A stretch of 33,148 nucleotides of DNA from Ochrovirga pacifica (GTDB taxonomy: Bacteria; Bacteroidota; Bacteroidia; Flavobacteriales; Flavobacteriaceae), in assembly GCF_000220525.1 (NCBI RefSeq), contig NZ_AFPK01000064.1, positions 1 to 33,148 of the forward strand, written 5' to 3'. A program made the position numbers and the translations under genes. The notes under the pieces are model-generated. The model saw nothing but the letters and a program-made list of their open reading frames with translations. It made no database searches and was not told the DNA's origin. Shown piece after piece: positions 1-9,750 of this stretch; the stretch's first letter is position 1, and every line of letters begins with the position of its first letter.

Positions 1-2627
1 CTGTGTTAAAAGGGCCAGCTGCTGCAGCTTTATACGGATCTAGAGCAGCCAATGGAGCAATTTTAATCACCACCAAATCGGGTAAAAAAACAAAAGGAAT
101 AGGAATTTCGGTAAACTCTTCCATCACTTTTGACAAAGCTGGATATTTTCCAGATTTTCAAACAGAATACGGTAATGGCTCTGACATGGGACAAAGCGAG
201 TTTTCTTTGTGGGAATTAACCCCTGATATGACTAATGATGCAACCGCTGTATCAAGACACTATTCTCGTTATACTTTTGGAGAAAAATTTGATGAAAACA
301 AATTACGCTATTTATATGCTTCCAAAAATTGGGATACAGGGGAGTTTACAAAACTTCCTTTTACTTATAAAGATGATTGGTATACAGGTTTGTTTCAAAC
401 AGGTGTAACCAAAAGTAATACCATTAGCATAAGCGGTAATAATGGAACAGGAACTTCTACTCGTTTTTCTTTTACAGATTTTAAAAACGAATGGATTTTA
501 CCCAACACTGGTTTTGATAGAAAAACAATTTCTTTCTCCTTAAACACTCCAGTTACAGACAGAATTAAATTAAACACAAAGGTTAATTACACTAGAAAAG
601 AAAGTGATAATATGCCAGGAGGAGGATACAACGAGAACAATCCAATGTATGCTTTGGCTTGGGGATTTAATGTAAATAGCATTAATGATTGGAAAGACGA
701 ATATTTTAATGGAAGGTATAACTATGCCAATTGGTCGGCTCAAGGAGAAAATGGTCAAGGGTTGGTGTTTCCATCAGCTAATGGGTTTAACCCATACAGA
801 TCTTTATACGAGGAATTAAACACACAAGATAAGAACAGAGTGTTTGGAAATATTGGATTTAGTTTCGATATCATGAAAGGACTTGAGTTTAAAATAAATT
901 CAGGGTTAGATTGGTCAGATGAGTTTAGAACACAACGTAGACCTTTTTACACTGCCGATTATCAAAACGGATTCTACAGAGAACAAACCGTTAGAGTAAT
1001 AGAAAACAATAACGAAATGATGTTACGCTATACGAATAACGATTTGATACAAGGTAAATTTGGAATTACCGCTATGGTGGGTGCCAATAATAGAGTTAAT
1101 GAGTATTACAATAGTAAAATTACATTAAGTCAGTTAGGGGAAGAAGGTATTTATCACACCACCAATTTACCAACAGGAGTTATTCCTGATCCTTATAATT
1201 ATAGAACTAAAAAAGTAGTAAATAGTTTATACGGACTGGCTTCTTTAAGCTGGGATGACACGTATTATTTAGATATTACAGGGCGTAACGACTGGTCTAG
1301 TACACTTTCTAAAAACAATTGGTCTTTCTTTTACCCATCGGTAGCAGCAAGTATTTTAGTCAATGAAATTTTTGATTTTAGAAAGAATCTTTCTTGGGTA
1401 GATTTTACAAAATTGAGAATGTCTTGGGCAAATGTAGGGAACGATACTTCTCCATACTCTTTAGATCAGTATTACTCAACATCATCTTACCCTGGAGGAT
1501 ATACTTTGCCAGGAACAATTCCAGATCCTTTAATAAAACCAGAAAATGTTGAAAGTTGGGAAGTAGGATTAGATACTAGATTTTTTAGAAATCGTTTAGG
1601 TTTGGATGTTACTATGTATCATTCATCAACTACCAATCAAATTGTATCTGTAGGGGTTGATCAAATTACAGGAGCCACAGGGTTAAAAATTAATGCCGGA
1701 GAAATTACCAACAGAGGAATAGAAGTAGCGGCTCATGTTGTACCTGTAAAAACATCAAACTTTGAATGGTCTTTTGATCTTAATTGGTCAAAAAACAAAA
1801 ACAAACTAGTGAGTTTACAAGAAGGATGGGATCCTGAAGAACCTTTGCAAACAGATATGGGAACCACTATTGGAGGTAGAGTTTATGTAAATTCTTATGT
1901 AGGTCAAGAAATGCATGTTATTTACGGACGTGGGTTTCAAAGAGCACCAGAAGGAGCTGTATATGTAGATGAAAATGGAATAGAACAAGATGCTTCTGGA
2001 ATGCATTTAGTAAATGCAGACGGTTATCCTATTCTAGATGAATCACCCGATAGAAAAATAGGAAGTGTAAATCCAGATTGGAGAGGTGGTATTGTGCAAC
2101 GTTTTAGGTATAAAAACTTTTCTTTAAGTGCTAACTTTACAGGTCAGGTTGGAGGACATACTTATTCTGTAACCAACTTTGCATTGTCTTATCAAGGTAA
2201 ATTAAAAAACTCTTTAGAAGGAAGGTATGATGGTTTGGTACACAACGGAGTAAATGCTATTACCAATACAGATGGAACTACATCTTATGTAAAGAACACT
2301 ACCGTTACTAAAAGCATCCAAACGTATTACAATTCTTATATATGGAATCGTAACAATGTAGAAACCAATACGTTTAGCAATTCTTATTTAAAATTAAGAG
2401 AATTAAGATTAGATTATAAACTACCACAAAGAATTTTAGAGAAAACAAAGTACCTAAACGATGTAAGTTTAGGAGTGTTTGCCACCAATTTATTTACCAT
2501 TACAGACTTTCCTCAGTACGATCCAGAAACAGGAATGTTAAACGGATCTAACATTTACAAAGGAATAGAAACCATGTCTTTTCCTATGACAAGGTCATAC
2601 GGTTTCAATGTTAAATTTTCATTTTAA
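1..2627 (+). CDS. SusC-like TonB-dependent outer membrane receptor, 5'-truncated
   Basis: This is the C-terminal 874 or so residues of a SusC/RagA-type receptor; the reading frame is open to the left edge, so the signal peptide, the N-terminal carboxypeptidase-like domain and most of the plug are outside the window. The first visible residues, VLKGPAAAALYGSRAANGA, are the plug-domain signature that in this family precedes the 22-strand barrel. The rest shows the aromatic-rich beta-strand pattern of the barrel and ends in the terminal strand SYGFNVKFSF, with a terminal Phe. Family members are about 1000 residues, so roughly 130-170 are missing. It lies 11 nt before a SusD gene, and the two products normally form a lid-and-barrel importer for large ligands powered by TonB. 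The substrate cannot be read from the sequence; the phosphoesterases downstream suggest a phosphorylated one (inference). Confidence 0.97.
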   Translation, partial: VLKGPAAAALYGSRAANGAILITTKSGKKTKGIGISVNSSITFDKAGYFPDFQTEYGNGSDMGQSEFSLWELTPDMTNDATAVSRHYSRYTFGEKFDENKLRYLYASKNWDTGEFTKLPFTYKDDWYTGLFQTGVTKSNTISISGNNGTGTSTRFSFTDFKNEWILPNTGFDRKTISFSLNTPVTDRIKLNTKVNYTRKESDNMPGGGYNENNPMYALAWGFNVNSINDWKDEYFNGRYNYANWSAQGENGQGLVFPSANGFNPYRSLYEELNTQDKNRVFGNIGFSFDIMKGLEFKINSGLDWSDEFRTQRRPFYTADYQNGFYREQTVRVIENNNEMMLRYTNNDLIQGKFGITAMVGANNRVNEYYNSKITLSQLGEEGIYHTTNLPTGVIPDPYNYRTKKVVNSLYGLASLSWDDTYYLDITGRNDWSSTLSKNNWSFFYPSVAASILVNEIFDFRKNLSWVDFTKLRMSWANVGNDTSPYSLDQYYSTSSYPGGYTLPGTIPDPLIKPENVESWEVGLDTRFFRNRLGLDVTMYHSSTTNQIVSVGVDQITGATGLKINAGEITNRGIEVAAHVVPVKTSNFEWSFDLNWSKNKNKLVSLQEGWDPEEPLQTDMGTTIGGRVYVNSYVGQEMHVIYGRGFQRAPEGAVYVDENGIEQDASGMHLVNADGYPILDESPDRKIGSVNPDWRGGIVQRFRYKNFSLSANFTGQVGGHTYSVTNFALSYQGKLKNSLEGRYDGLVHNGVNAITNTDGTTSYVKNTTVTKSIQTYYNSYIWNRNNVETNTFSNSYLKLRELRLDYKLPQRILEKTKYLNDVSLGVFATNLFTITDFPQYDPETGMLNGSNIYKGIETMSFPMTRSYGFNVKFSF

Positions 2628-2638
2628 ATCGTTAGAAA

Positions 2639-4207
2639 ATGAACAAGTTAAAAATTATTATAGCAACAATAGTATTTGCATTGGTAAACCATGCATGTAC
2701 TTCAGATTTTGAAGATATTAATACCAATCCAAATACTACTAATGTAGGTGATATACAGGCAACAGGTATGTTTGAGCCCCTGCTGTATAACGGAGCAAAA
2801 TTTTGGCAAAACTACACTTGGTATTGGAACAACGAATTAATTCAGTTCACTGCTTTTACAGGAGGAACCACAAGACAAGAACATCGTTATTTTATTAGTG
2901 ATGCCAATTGGCAGAATGTATGGAATGCTTATGCTCGTTACGGAAATAATGTAACACATATGTACGATTTAAGTGTAGAACAAGGCGATAAATCTTTAGA
3001 AGCCATAGCTCTTACTTTAAAAGTATTGTACATGTCTAATTTAACAGATATGTTTGGAGATGTTCCTTATTCCGAAGCCTTTACAGCAAGAAAAGTAGAT
3101 GGAACAACCAAACCTGTTTTTGACACGCAACAAGAGGTTTACGAACAAATGTTTGAAGATTTAAAAGCAGCAAATGCTATTTATGCAGAAAATCCTGTGT
3201 TTATAAAACCTTCTTTAGATGGTATGTATAACGGGGCTATGGAACAATGGCAAAAGTTTAACAACTCGTTGTATTTACGTTTGTTAATGAGAGTAAGTGG
3301 ACGTGCAGAAATGGATGTTGCTACCAAAATATCAGAAGTATTAAACAATTCAACTACCTACCCTATTTTTGAATCTAATGCAGACAATGCAACCGTTGTG
3401 TTTTCTGGTATAGACCCTTACAGAAGTCAATTTTCAGATTATAACGAAGGAAGTTTTACAAGTTCAGGAAGAAAGTTAACAGAGCAATTAATTAAAATGA
3501 CTGTGATGACTGATATAAATGGAAATGAAACTTTTGTAGATCCACGTTTGCCAATTATAGGAAAGAAAAACCCGAATGTTAGCGTAAATCCAGACAATGT
3601 TTGGAAAGGAACCATTTCAGGAGTTTCGGAGCAAGACCAAAGTGATGCAGATAGAGGAAGTGCTTGGTTAAATACGGCTGTGTTAGCAAGAGCAGAAGCT
3701 CCAGGTACTTTTATGGACTATGCAGAAGTACAGTTTATTTTGGCCGAAGCTGCTTTAAAAGGATGGATTCCTGGAGGAGAAGCTGCAGCAAAAACATATT
3801 ACGAAACTGCTGTTACTGCCTCTGTAGAAAAATGGGCAGAAAGAGGTCAGTTTAGTGAAGTTCCTGTAGTGGTTAGCAATGAAGATATTAACAACCTATT
3901 AGCATCAGAATTGGCTTCTTGGGATTTGGCAACCAATAAATATGAATTGATTGGAAATCAAAAATACTTGGCTTTGTTCTGGGTGGGTATGGAAGCTTAT
4001 CATGAATACAGAAGAACCGGATATCCAGAATTAACCATAGGAAACGGAACAGTGTTTAACGATTACGTATTACCTACAAGGTTTGCTTATCCTACCACTA
4101 CGTTGGCTACCAATGCTGTTAACTCCGAAGCAGCGATTACTCATATGGGAGGGAATACCATGAAAACCCCAATTTGGTGGAGTAAACAAGCAATTGAAGG
4201 AAATTAA
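2639..4207 (+). CDS. SusD/RagB-family substrate-binding outer membrane lipoprotein
   Basis: The 522-residue product starts with a lipoprotein signal peptide and a probable acylated Cys at residue 20 (NHAC), followed by the family-typical CTSDFEDINTNP opening. The body has the helical TPR-rich organisation of SusD proteins, including a conserved TDMFGDVPYSEAF segment near residue 140 and an FILAEAALKGW segment near residue 365. It is of the SusD-like type that starts with DINTNPN. As the partner of the SusC barrel it should sit on the outer face of the outer membrane and form the lid that captures ligand. The gene begins 11 nt after susC and ends 22 nt before the next gene, so it is co-transcribed. 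Confidence 0.96.
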   Translation: MNKLKIIIATIVFALVNHACTSDFEDINTNPNTTNVGDIQATGMFEPLLYNGAKFWQNYTWYWNNELIQFTAFTGGTTRQEHRYFISDANWQNVWNAYARYGNNVTHMYDLSVEQGDKSLEAIALTLKVLYMSNLTDMFGDVPYSEAFTARKVDGTTKPVFDTQQEVYEQMFEDLKAANAIYAENPVFIKPSLDGMYNGAMEQWQKFNNSLYLRLLMRVSGRAEMDVATKISEVLNNSTTYPIFESNADNATVVFSGIDPYRSQFSDYNEGSFTSSGRKLTEQLIKMTVMTDINGNETFVDPRLPIIGKKNPNVSVNPDNVWKGTISGVSEQDQSDADRGSAWLNTAVLARAEAPGTFMDYAEVQFILAEAALKGWIPGGEAAAKTYYETAVTASVEKWAERGQFSEVPVVVSNEDINNLLASELASWDLATNKYELIGNQKYLALFWVGMEAYHEYRRTGYPELTIGNGTVFNDYVLPTRFAYPTTTLATNAVNSEAAITHMGGNTMKTPIWWSKQAIEGN

Positions 4208-4229
4208 GAACAAGTAAAGAAAAAATAAA

Positions 4230-5465
4230 ATGATAAATAATAATATTTTTAAGATAAAGAATACCTTAAAATTAGTACAAGTTGTAAGCATTTTTTGCTT
4301 TGCCATGTTCATGTCTTGTACCAATGATGAAAGTGAGTTTTCAGGAGATCCTTATTTTGTTATAGAAGATCAACCAACAGGAATTTCTGCAGACACTCAG
4401 GGAACTAGCCAAAGTTATGTTGTACGTTCTAATAGACCTTGGAGAATAGTAGCTCAAGAAGAAGTAAGTTGGGTAAAAGCTTTTCCTAATAAAGGAGAAG
4501 ATGATGGTATTTTTAAGTTTGTTATTGATGAAAATGTAACTTTTGATGCCAGAAGTGTAAACTTTGCTTTTGTGGTAGATGGAGAAGAGCAACCTGTTTT
4601 GTTTCGAGTAGATCAAATTGCAAACATTCCATTTATAGTGGTAGAAAATGCAGCAGAAGGAGTTTCTGTTCCTTCGGCAGCTACTTCTTTTTCTATTCCG
4701 GTAAAAGCCAATGTAAATTGGACATATACTTTGGTAGATGGCGATTGGTTGTCTGAAGTAACACTTACTGAAAATGAATTGAATTTACTTGCTGCAAAAA
4801 ACAGAGGAGAAGAGCGTGTGGCTACTGTAAAAATTAGTGCAGAAGGTCATCCTACTTTAGATACAGAAATTACAATTACACAGTCTGCTGGAGATGTTAT
4901 TTTAGAAGAAAATTTTGACTGGTTAAATTATGGAAGTCCTGTTTTTTACACGTATTCTGGAGAAGGTAGGATGGATGATGTATGGACAGCAGATGAGTTG
5001 GCAAAAGGGTGGACAAGTACAGAAAATGAATTCACGAGCAATCAACAAGTAGTCTATGCTCGTCCTGGTTTTGTTAAACTTGGAAAAACTGGTTATGGAG
5101 GTGATTTAATATCTCCGAAATTAGCAGAATTAGATCAAGAAACAACTGTAAAAGTAAGCTTTAAAGCAGTTCCCTATAAAACCAAAGGAGGAACTCAAGA
5201 CGATAATATTTTAAGAATTGACGTTGAAGGTGCAGGAGTTGCAAGTGTGTCTTCTTTTACTGTAGACAATTGGCCAGATTATGCTACGGATCCTGATTGT
5301 ACTTTAATTTGGGAAGAGGAAAGGTCTCAGTATGAATTTACCATTACAGGAGCAACTTCGCAAACACGATTAAAATTCTTAGGAGGTGATTATCTTTTAA
5401 AGGGAGTTGGAAAAGGAAAGAATAGAGTTTTCTTAGATGATATTAAAGTGACAATTGTTGATTAA
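4230..5465 (+). CDS. BACON-domain surface lipoprotein
   Basis: This is a 411-residue predicted lipoprotein with the acylated Cys at about residue 30 (FMSC). Two tandem beta-sandwich units follow, at about 45-130 and 133-220. Each has the BACON/Ig-like pattern of a W at the strand start (WRIVA, WTYTL), a central charged turn and a closing ITQS/RVDQ strand. The C-terminal 185 residues begin with ILEENFDW and look like the jelly-roll found at the end of many Bacteroidetes surface lipoproteins. No catalytic motif is visible. In polysaccharide-utilisation-type operons, a protein at this position after SusD is usually a surface glycan-binding protein or spacer, so an accessory ligand-binding role is inferred. 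It ends one nt before the next start codon. Confidence 0.8.
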   Translation: MINNNIFKIKNTLKLVQVVSIFCFAMFMSCTNDESEFSGDPYFVIEDQPTGISADTQGTSQSYVVRSNRPWRIVAQEEVSWVKAFPNKGEDDGIFKFVIDENVTFDARSVNFAFVVDGEEQPVLFRVDQIANIPFIVVENAAEGVSVPSAATSFSIPVKANVNWTYTLVDGDWLSEVTLTENELNLLAAKNRGEERVATVKISAEGHPTLDTEITITQSAGDVILEENFDWLNYGSPVFYTYSGEGRMDDVWTADELAKGWTSTENEFTSNQQVVYARPGFVKLGKTGYGGDLISPKLAELDQETTVKVSFKAVPYKTKGGTQDDNILRIDVEGAGVASVSSFTVDNWPDYATDPDCTLIWEEERSQYEFTITGATSQTRLKFLGGDYLLKGVGKGKNRVFLDDIKVTIVD

Positions 5466-5466
5466 G

Positions 5467-7446
5467 ATGAAACAAACAAGAAGAAAATTTATAAAACTAG
5501 GAAGTTTAACCACCTTTGCTAGTTTGAGCGGTGTAGGAATGAGTTTTGCAAGTTGTCAAAATGATGTAGATCTAATTGAAGAAAGTAGTTTTAAAATTAC
5601 AGGGGTTTCTATTCCCTCAAGTATAGATGTTGCTACAGGTGGTACTGTGTCTTTAACAGGTAAAGGTTTTTTGGAAGGAGATTCTATAGTGTTAATTTCT
5701 TCTATCCATCAAGACACTCTTTACCGATGTGAGGTAACTACGGTAAGTCACAATACAGCAAGTTTTAATTTGCCAGATGATTTTAGCACAGGAACCTATC
5801 AAATATTGGTAGAAAGAAACGCTGAACAATTAGCACTAGGAAGTTTGTTGTTTAATGTGGTGTCCAATATAAATATTCCAGATGTTGAAGGTATGACCGT
5901 AAAAGGTTTGGTATATGCCGATGGAGTTGGAGTTGCTGGTGTTACTGTGTCCGATGGTTACGAAGTAACAGTTACAAATAATGAGGGGGTATATTACTTA
6001 CCCTCTCTTAAAAAAACAGGTTTTGTTTTTATTTCTATTCCAGGAAATTATGAAGTAGCCAATGTAGGAAATGCTCCACAATTTTTTAAGCGATTAAGCA
6101 GTAACACAACGGTTGTAGAGCAAAAGGATTTTTCATTAATAAAAGTGGACAATCAAAAGCATGTAGTTATTCCTATGGCAGATTGGCATTTGGCTAACAG
6201 AAATAACGATATAGACCAATTTACAAGTAAAGTGTTGCCCGATGTAAATGCAACCATTGATAAATACAAGGCAGAAGGTACTAAAGTATATGCTTTAACT
6301 TTGGGAGACATGACTTGGGATTTGTATTGGTATCAAAATAATTTTGGTTTAAATGAATATGTATCGTACATGAATCAGTTAAACTGTTCTGTGTTTAATT
6401 TGATAGGAAATCATGATTACGATCCTTATTACGCTAATGATTGGGAGGCAGAACATGCCTATAGAAATATTCTAGGACCTACGTATTACTCCTTTAATTT
6501 AGGAGCTATTCACTATGTAGTGTTAGATGATGTAGAGTATATCAATACAGGGGGTTCTATAGGAACAGTAGGAAGTCGTAATTACAATTATAACATCAAT
6601 ACCACTCAGCTACAATGGTTGGCAAAAGATTTAGCTAATATTACCGATAAATCTACCCCAATTGTTTTGGCTATGCATACTCCTTTGTACAAAAGACCCA
6701 CATTAGATTCAGATGGAAATCAGCTAAATGAAGTTTATTTACACAATGGAGATGCTTTAATAGATTTGTTAGCTCCTTTTACAGAAGTACATGTTTTGTC
6801 TGGACATTTGCATGAAAATTATACGGTTGAAGAACGAGCAAATATCATGGAACACAACACAGGTGCTATATGTGCAACTTGGTGGTGGACAGGTAAAAAT
6901 AATTACGCAGACAATCACCTTTGTAAAGATGGAAGCCCTGGAGGATATGGAATTTGGAATATAAATAACAGAGAACTGCAATGGAAATACAAAAGTATTG
7001 GCTATGAAGAAAACTATCAATTCCGAACATACGATTTGAATACCATAGAAATTACTGCAGCTAATTTTGCTCCAAATGTAAGCGAGTCGTTAATGGCAGA
7101 ATATGCGGGTAGTTATGCTCAAAAAAACATAAACAATCAGGTGTTAATTAATGTTTGGGGGTATGAAAAGAACTGGAATATTGAAGTTACCGAACAAGGT
7201 AAACCGTTAACTGTAAAAAGAATCAAGGGAAAAGACCCTTTACACATTGTTTCTTACGAAGCTTTTAGGTTAAACAACGGAGCTACACCAACTTCGGCCT
7301 TTACAACTAATGAAACTTCACATTTGTTTAGGGTACAAGCATCTGCAGCAGATACTACTTTAGAAATTAAAGTGACAGATAGGTTTGGAAATGTATATCA
7401 AGAAACCATGGTTCGCCCTAAAGCGTTTACCTTAAAAATGAGATAA
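5467..7446 (+). CDS. Tat-exported calcineurin-like phosphoesterase lipoprotein
   Basis: The 659-residue product hydrolyses phosphoesters through a two-metal centre. The start at 5467 gives a twin-arginine signal (TRRKFIKL) ending in a lipobox with Cys30 (FASC); an upstream in-frame ATG at 5455 overlaps the preceding gene and is less likely. Residues 43-135 form an IPT/TIG-like Ig domain and 145-215 the N-terminal beta domain often joined to such phosphatases. Residues 230-460 are the metallophosphatase core with D239-x-H241, GD at 280-281, GNHD at 314-317, H404 and GHLH at 446-449, so all expected metal ligands are present. The last 190 residues fit the matching C-terminal domain. Tat export suggests it folds, perhaps with metals, before export. 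The operon context suggests it acts on the SusCD cargo. The substrate is unknown. Confidence 0.93.
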   Translation: MKQTRRKFIKLGSLTTFASLSGVGMSFASCQNDVDLIEESSFKITGVSIPSSIDVATGGTVSLTGKGFLEGDSIVLISSIHQDTLYRCEVTTVSHNTASFNLPDDFSTGTYQILVERNAEQLALGSLLFNVVSNINIPDVEGMTVKGLVYADGVGVAGVTVSDGYEVTVTNNEGVYYLPSLKKTGFVFISIPGNYEVANVGNAPQFFKRLSSNTTVVEQKDFSLIKVDNQKHVVIPMADWHLANRNNDIDQFTSKVLPDVNATIDKYKAEGTKVYALTLGDMTWDLYWYQNNFGLNEYVSYMNQLNCSVFNLIGNHDYDPYYANDWEAEHAYRNILGPTYYSFNLGAIHYVVLDDVEYINTGGSIGTVGSRNYNYNINTTQLQWLAKDLANITDKSTPIVLAMHTPLYKRPTLDSDGNQLNEVYLHNGDALIDLLAPFTEVHVLSGHLHENYTVEERANIMEHNTGAICATWWWTGKNNYADNHLCKDGSPGGYGIWNINNRELQWKYKSIGYEENYQFRTYDLNTIEITAANFAPNVSESLMAEYAGSYAQKNINNQVLINVWGYEKNWNIEVTEQGKPLTVKRIKGKDPLHIVSYEAFRLNNGATPTSAFTTNETSHLFRVQASAADTTLEIKVTDRFGNVYQETMVRPKAFTLKMR

Positions 7447-7450
7447 TAAA

Positions 7451-8248
7451 ATGATAAAAATAGTATTTAGCAGCAATGGAGTAAGTAGGTTTTGTACTTT
7501 ATTCCTATTATTAATAATAGTTGCTTGTAATAAAGTGAATCACACAAAAGTCATTGCACATAGAGGAGCTTGGAAACAAGAAAATTTACCAGAGAATTCT
7601 ATAGCATCACTTAAAAAAGCAATAGCACTAAAATGTTACGGGGCTGAGTTTGATGTACATTTAACTAAAGACAGTATTCCTGTAGTAAACCATGATGCAG
7701 ATTTTATGGGAATGGAAATAGAGCATAGTACTTATGAGCAATTATTGACTAAAACATTAGCTAACGGAGAACAGATTCCTACTTTAGAAGCGTATTTAAA
7801 AGAAGGGTTAAAACAGACAGACACTAAATTAATTTTAGAAATAAAATCAGCTCCATCAGGAAAAGAGCGTACTTTGTTATTGACTAAAATAGCAGTAGCA
7901 ATGGTTGATAATTTGCAAGGAAAAGATATGGTTGCCTATATTTGTTTTGATTTTGATGCAGGAAAATTGGTACATCAATTAGATTCTTCTGCTGAGGTTG
8001 CTTACTTAAATGGTGATAAAACCCCTAAAGAAGCTCTAGCAGCAGGATACACAGGTATTAATTACAATTACAAAGTGTATAAAAAACATCCTAGATGGAT
8101 TCTAGAAGCTCAAGATTTAGGAATGTCTGTAAATTCTTGGACAGTGAATAAAAAGGAAGAGATGGAAATATTACTTCATCAAAATATAGATTTTATAACA
8201 ACCAATGAACCAGAGTTGTTGTTAACTCTATTAAAGAAGAATACATAA
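7451..8248 (+). CDS. Glycerophosphodiester phosphodiesterase family lipoprotein
   Basis: The 265-residue lipoprotein (IVAC, Cys26) belongs to the GDPD family of TIM-barrel enzymes, which split glycerophosphodiesters into an alcohol and glycerol 3-phosphate. The visible catalytic and metal-binding residues are H37-R38-G39, E48 in PENS, E66-x-D68 in AEFDVHLTKD, H81 in NHD, and E130-x-K132. The length is normal for a single-domain member. It starts 4 nt after the calcineurin-like gene and is the last gene of the operon. Together the two phosphoesterases suggest sequential cleavage: a diesterase exposing a phosphomonoester and a second hydrolase acting before or after it. The family has also been linked to glycerophosphoinositol and teichoic-acid-like substrates, which cannot be separated here. 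Confidence 0.94.
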   Translation: MIKIVFSSNGVSRFCTLFLLLIIVACNKVNHTKVIAHRGAWKQENLPENSIASLKKAIALKCYGAEFDVHLTKDSIPVVNHDADFMGMEIEHSTYEQLLTKTLANGEQIPTLEAYLKEGLKQTDTKLILEIKSAPSGKERTLLLTKIAVAMVDNLQGKDMVAYICFDFDAGKLVHQLDSSAEVAYLNGDKTPKEALAAGYTGINYNYKVYKKHPRWILEAQDLGMSVNSWTVNKKEEMEILLHQNIDFITTNEPELLLTLLKKNT

Positions 8249-8306
8249 GAAGAATACATAATAAAATTTTATTGCTTACTAAGAAAGCCCATTGTAATTA
8301 GATTGC

Positions 8307-8354
8307 CCCCAAAATGTTAAATACAATTTTGGGGCTAATCAGTTGATTTTTTTT
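8307..8354 (+). terminator. Probable intrinsic terminator between convergent operons
   Basis: CCCCAAAAT (8307-8315) pairs perfectly with ATTTTGGGG (8326-8334), and the stem can extend around a one-base bulge. A run of eight T lies at 8347-8354, 12 nt after the stem, further than in an ideal terminator. It sits between the end of the GDPD gene and the end of argH, which converge here, so it may serve the phosphodiester operon and possibly argH. Confidence 0.55.
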
Positions 8355-8383
8355 AGGATTTGATTTATTGTACTTATGAATGA

Positions 8384-9664
8384 CTAAAAATTAGCTTCCA
8401 TTTTTTCTTTAATCAAATCCAATCTTAAATTCCCTACAGAACCAATATGGGTGTGATTTACATTTAAATCTGGTTTAAATTCTCCATTAGCAATTTTGGC
8501 ACCTACAATTTTATAAGCATCTCTAAACGGAGTTCCCGCTTGTACCAAAGCATTCACTTCTTCTACACTAAAAATGTATTTGTACTTATCATCTTCTACA
8601 ATATTTTCTGTAATTATGATGTTTTCTAAAGAAAATACCATCATGTCTAAACAAGATTTTAAAGTAGATACCGATGGAATTAATCCTTCTTTTACCAATT
8701 GTAAATCACGGTGATATCCGCTTGGTAAATTGTTGGTAATTAAAGTTAATTCGTATGGCAACGCTTGTAATTTGTTACACTTCCCACGAATCAATTCAAA
8801 AACATCTGGATTTTTTTTATGAGGCATAATACTAGAACCTGTTGTTAACTCATCAGGAAAGGTAACAAAACCAAAATTTTGAGACATGTACAAACAAATG
8901 TCCATGCTCATTTTTGCCAAAGTTGCTGATAAACTTGCAATGGCAAAAGAAATTGATTTTTCTAATTTACCACGTCCCATTTGAGCAGCTACTGAGTTTA
9001 CTTTTAGATGTTCAAAACCAAGTTCTTGGGTAGTCATTTCTCTATCAATAGGGAAAGAAGAACCATATCCTGCTGCAGAACCTAACGGATTTTGATCTGC
9101 TACTTTGTAAGCAGCATCTAGAAAGTACACATCATCTATTAAACTCTCCGCATAGGCAGAAAACCACATCCCAAAAGATGATGGCATGGCAACCTGTAAA
9201 TGCGTATATCCTGGTAATAAGTGATTTTTATATTTTTCGGCCAGTTCAATTAACAAATCGAACAAACGTTTTGCCCAATCTTTTAATTCCAAAATGGCAT
9301 CTTTAGCATACAAATGCACATCTAACAAAACCTGATCGTTACGAGAGCGTGCTGTATGAATTTTTTTACCAGCATCACCTAACTTTTCAGTTAACAACCA
9401 CTCCACTTTAGAATGCACATCTTCAAAAGAATCTTCAATGGTAAACGTTCCGTTTTCAACCGTTTTTAGAATGTTGTTTAACTCGGACACCAATCCCTCT
9501 AACTCTTCATCTGTAATAGTTCCAATAGCGTTTAACATTCTGGTCTGAGCAATGTTTCCAAGCACATCGTACTTAGCCAATTGCAAATCCAATTCTCTAT
9601 CATTCCCTACCGTAAAAATGTCAATCTTTTTGTCGGTTGCATACCCTTTGTCCCAAAGTTTCAT
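8384..9664 (-). CDS. argH: Argininosuccinate lyase
   Basis: ArgH splits argininosuccinate into arginine and fumarate, the last step of arginine synthesis, in the cytoplasm. The 426-residue product shows the superfamily signature GSSIMPHKKNPD at about 276-287, TARSRNDQ at 104-111 and PGYTHLQ with H155. The length is a little shorter than the roughly 460 residues of enterobacterial enzymes, as expected for this phylum. The gene is separated from argE' by four unrelated genes on 9751-12349 and has its own probable promoter, with a TATCTTTG -7 box 23 nt before the start codon. It is transcribed away from the DUF4386 gene and converges on the phosphodiester operon. Confidence 0.97.
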   Translation of the reverse strand: MKLWDKGYATDKKIDIFTVGNDRELDLQLAKYDVLGNIAQTRMLNAIGTITDEELEGLVSELNNILKTVENGTFTIEDSFEDVHSKVEWLLTEKLGDAGKKIHTARSRNDQVLLDVHLYAKDAILELKDWAKRLFDLLIELAEKYKNHLLPGYTHLQVAMPSSFGMWFSAYAESLIDDVYFLDAAYKVADQNPLGSAAGYGSSFPIDREMTTQELGFEHLKVNSVAAQMGRGKLEKSISFAIASLSATLAKMSMDICLYMSQNFGFVTFPDELTTGSSIMPHKKNPDVFELIRGKCNKLQALPYELTLITNNLPSGYHRDLQLVKEGLIPSVSTLKSCLDMMVFSLENIIITENIVEDDKYKYIFSVEEVNALVQAGTPFRDAYKIVGAKIANGEFKPDLNVNHTHIGSVGNLRLDLIKEKMEANF

Positions 9665-9687
9665 ACAGTTGTTTTTTATTCTGCTGG

Positions 9688-9695
9688 CAAAGATA
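9688..9695 (-). promoter_or_regulatory. -7 box of the argH promoter
   Basis: On the - strand this reads TATCTTTG, an exact match to the Bacteroidetes -7 consensus TAnnTTTG. Transcription would start near 9682, giving a leader of about 18 nt before the argH ATG. No TTG lies at the ideal 19-nt distance upstream, so the -33 element is weak or absent. The 86-bp gap between argH and the DUF4386 gene must hold divergent promoters. Confidence 0.55.
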
Positions 9696-9750
9696 CTCTT
9701 TTTTTAACGTTTCTTATTTCTTACCAAACGTCAATGCAGGCATTTTTTTT

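Noticed and set aside
3664..3855. 63-codon ORF inside the SusD gene in another frame
   Set aside because: Arg/Cys-rich frame shadow within a strongly supported SusD coding sequence.
9637..9750. N-terminal extension of the DUF4386 gene to an ATG at 9637
   Set aside because: It overlaps the start of argH on the other strand and its promoter, and the extra residues are unlike the family. The ATG at 9751 fits better.
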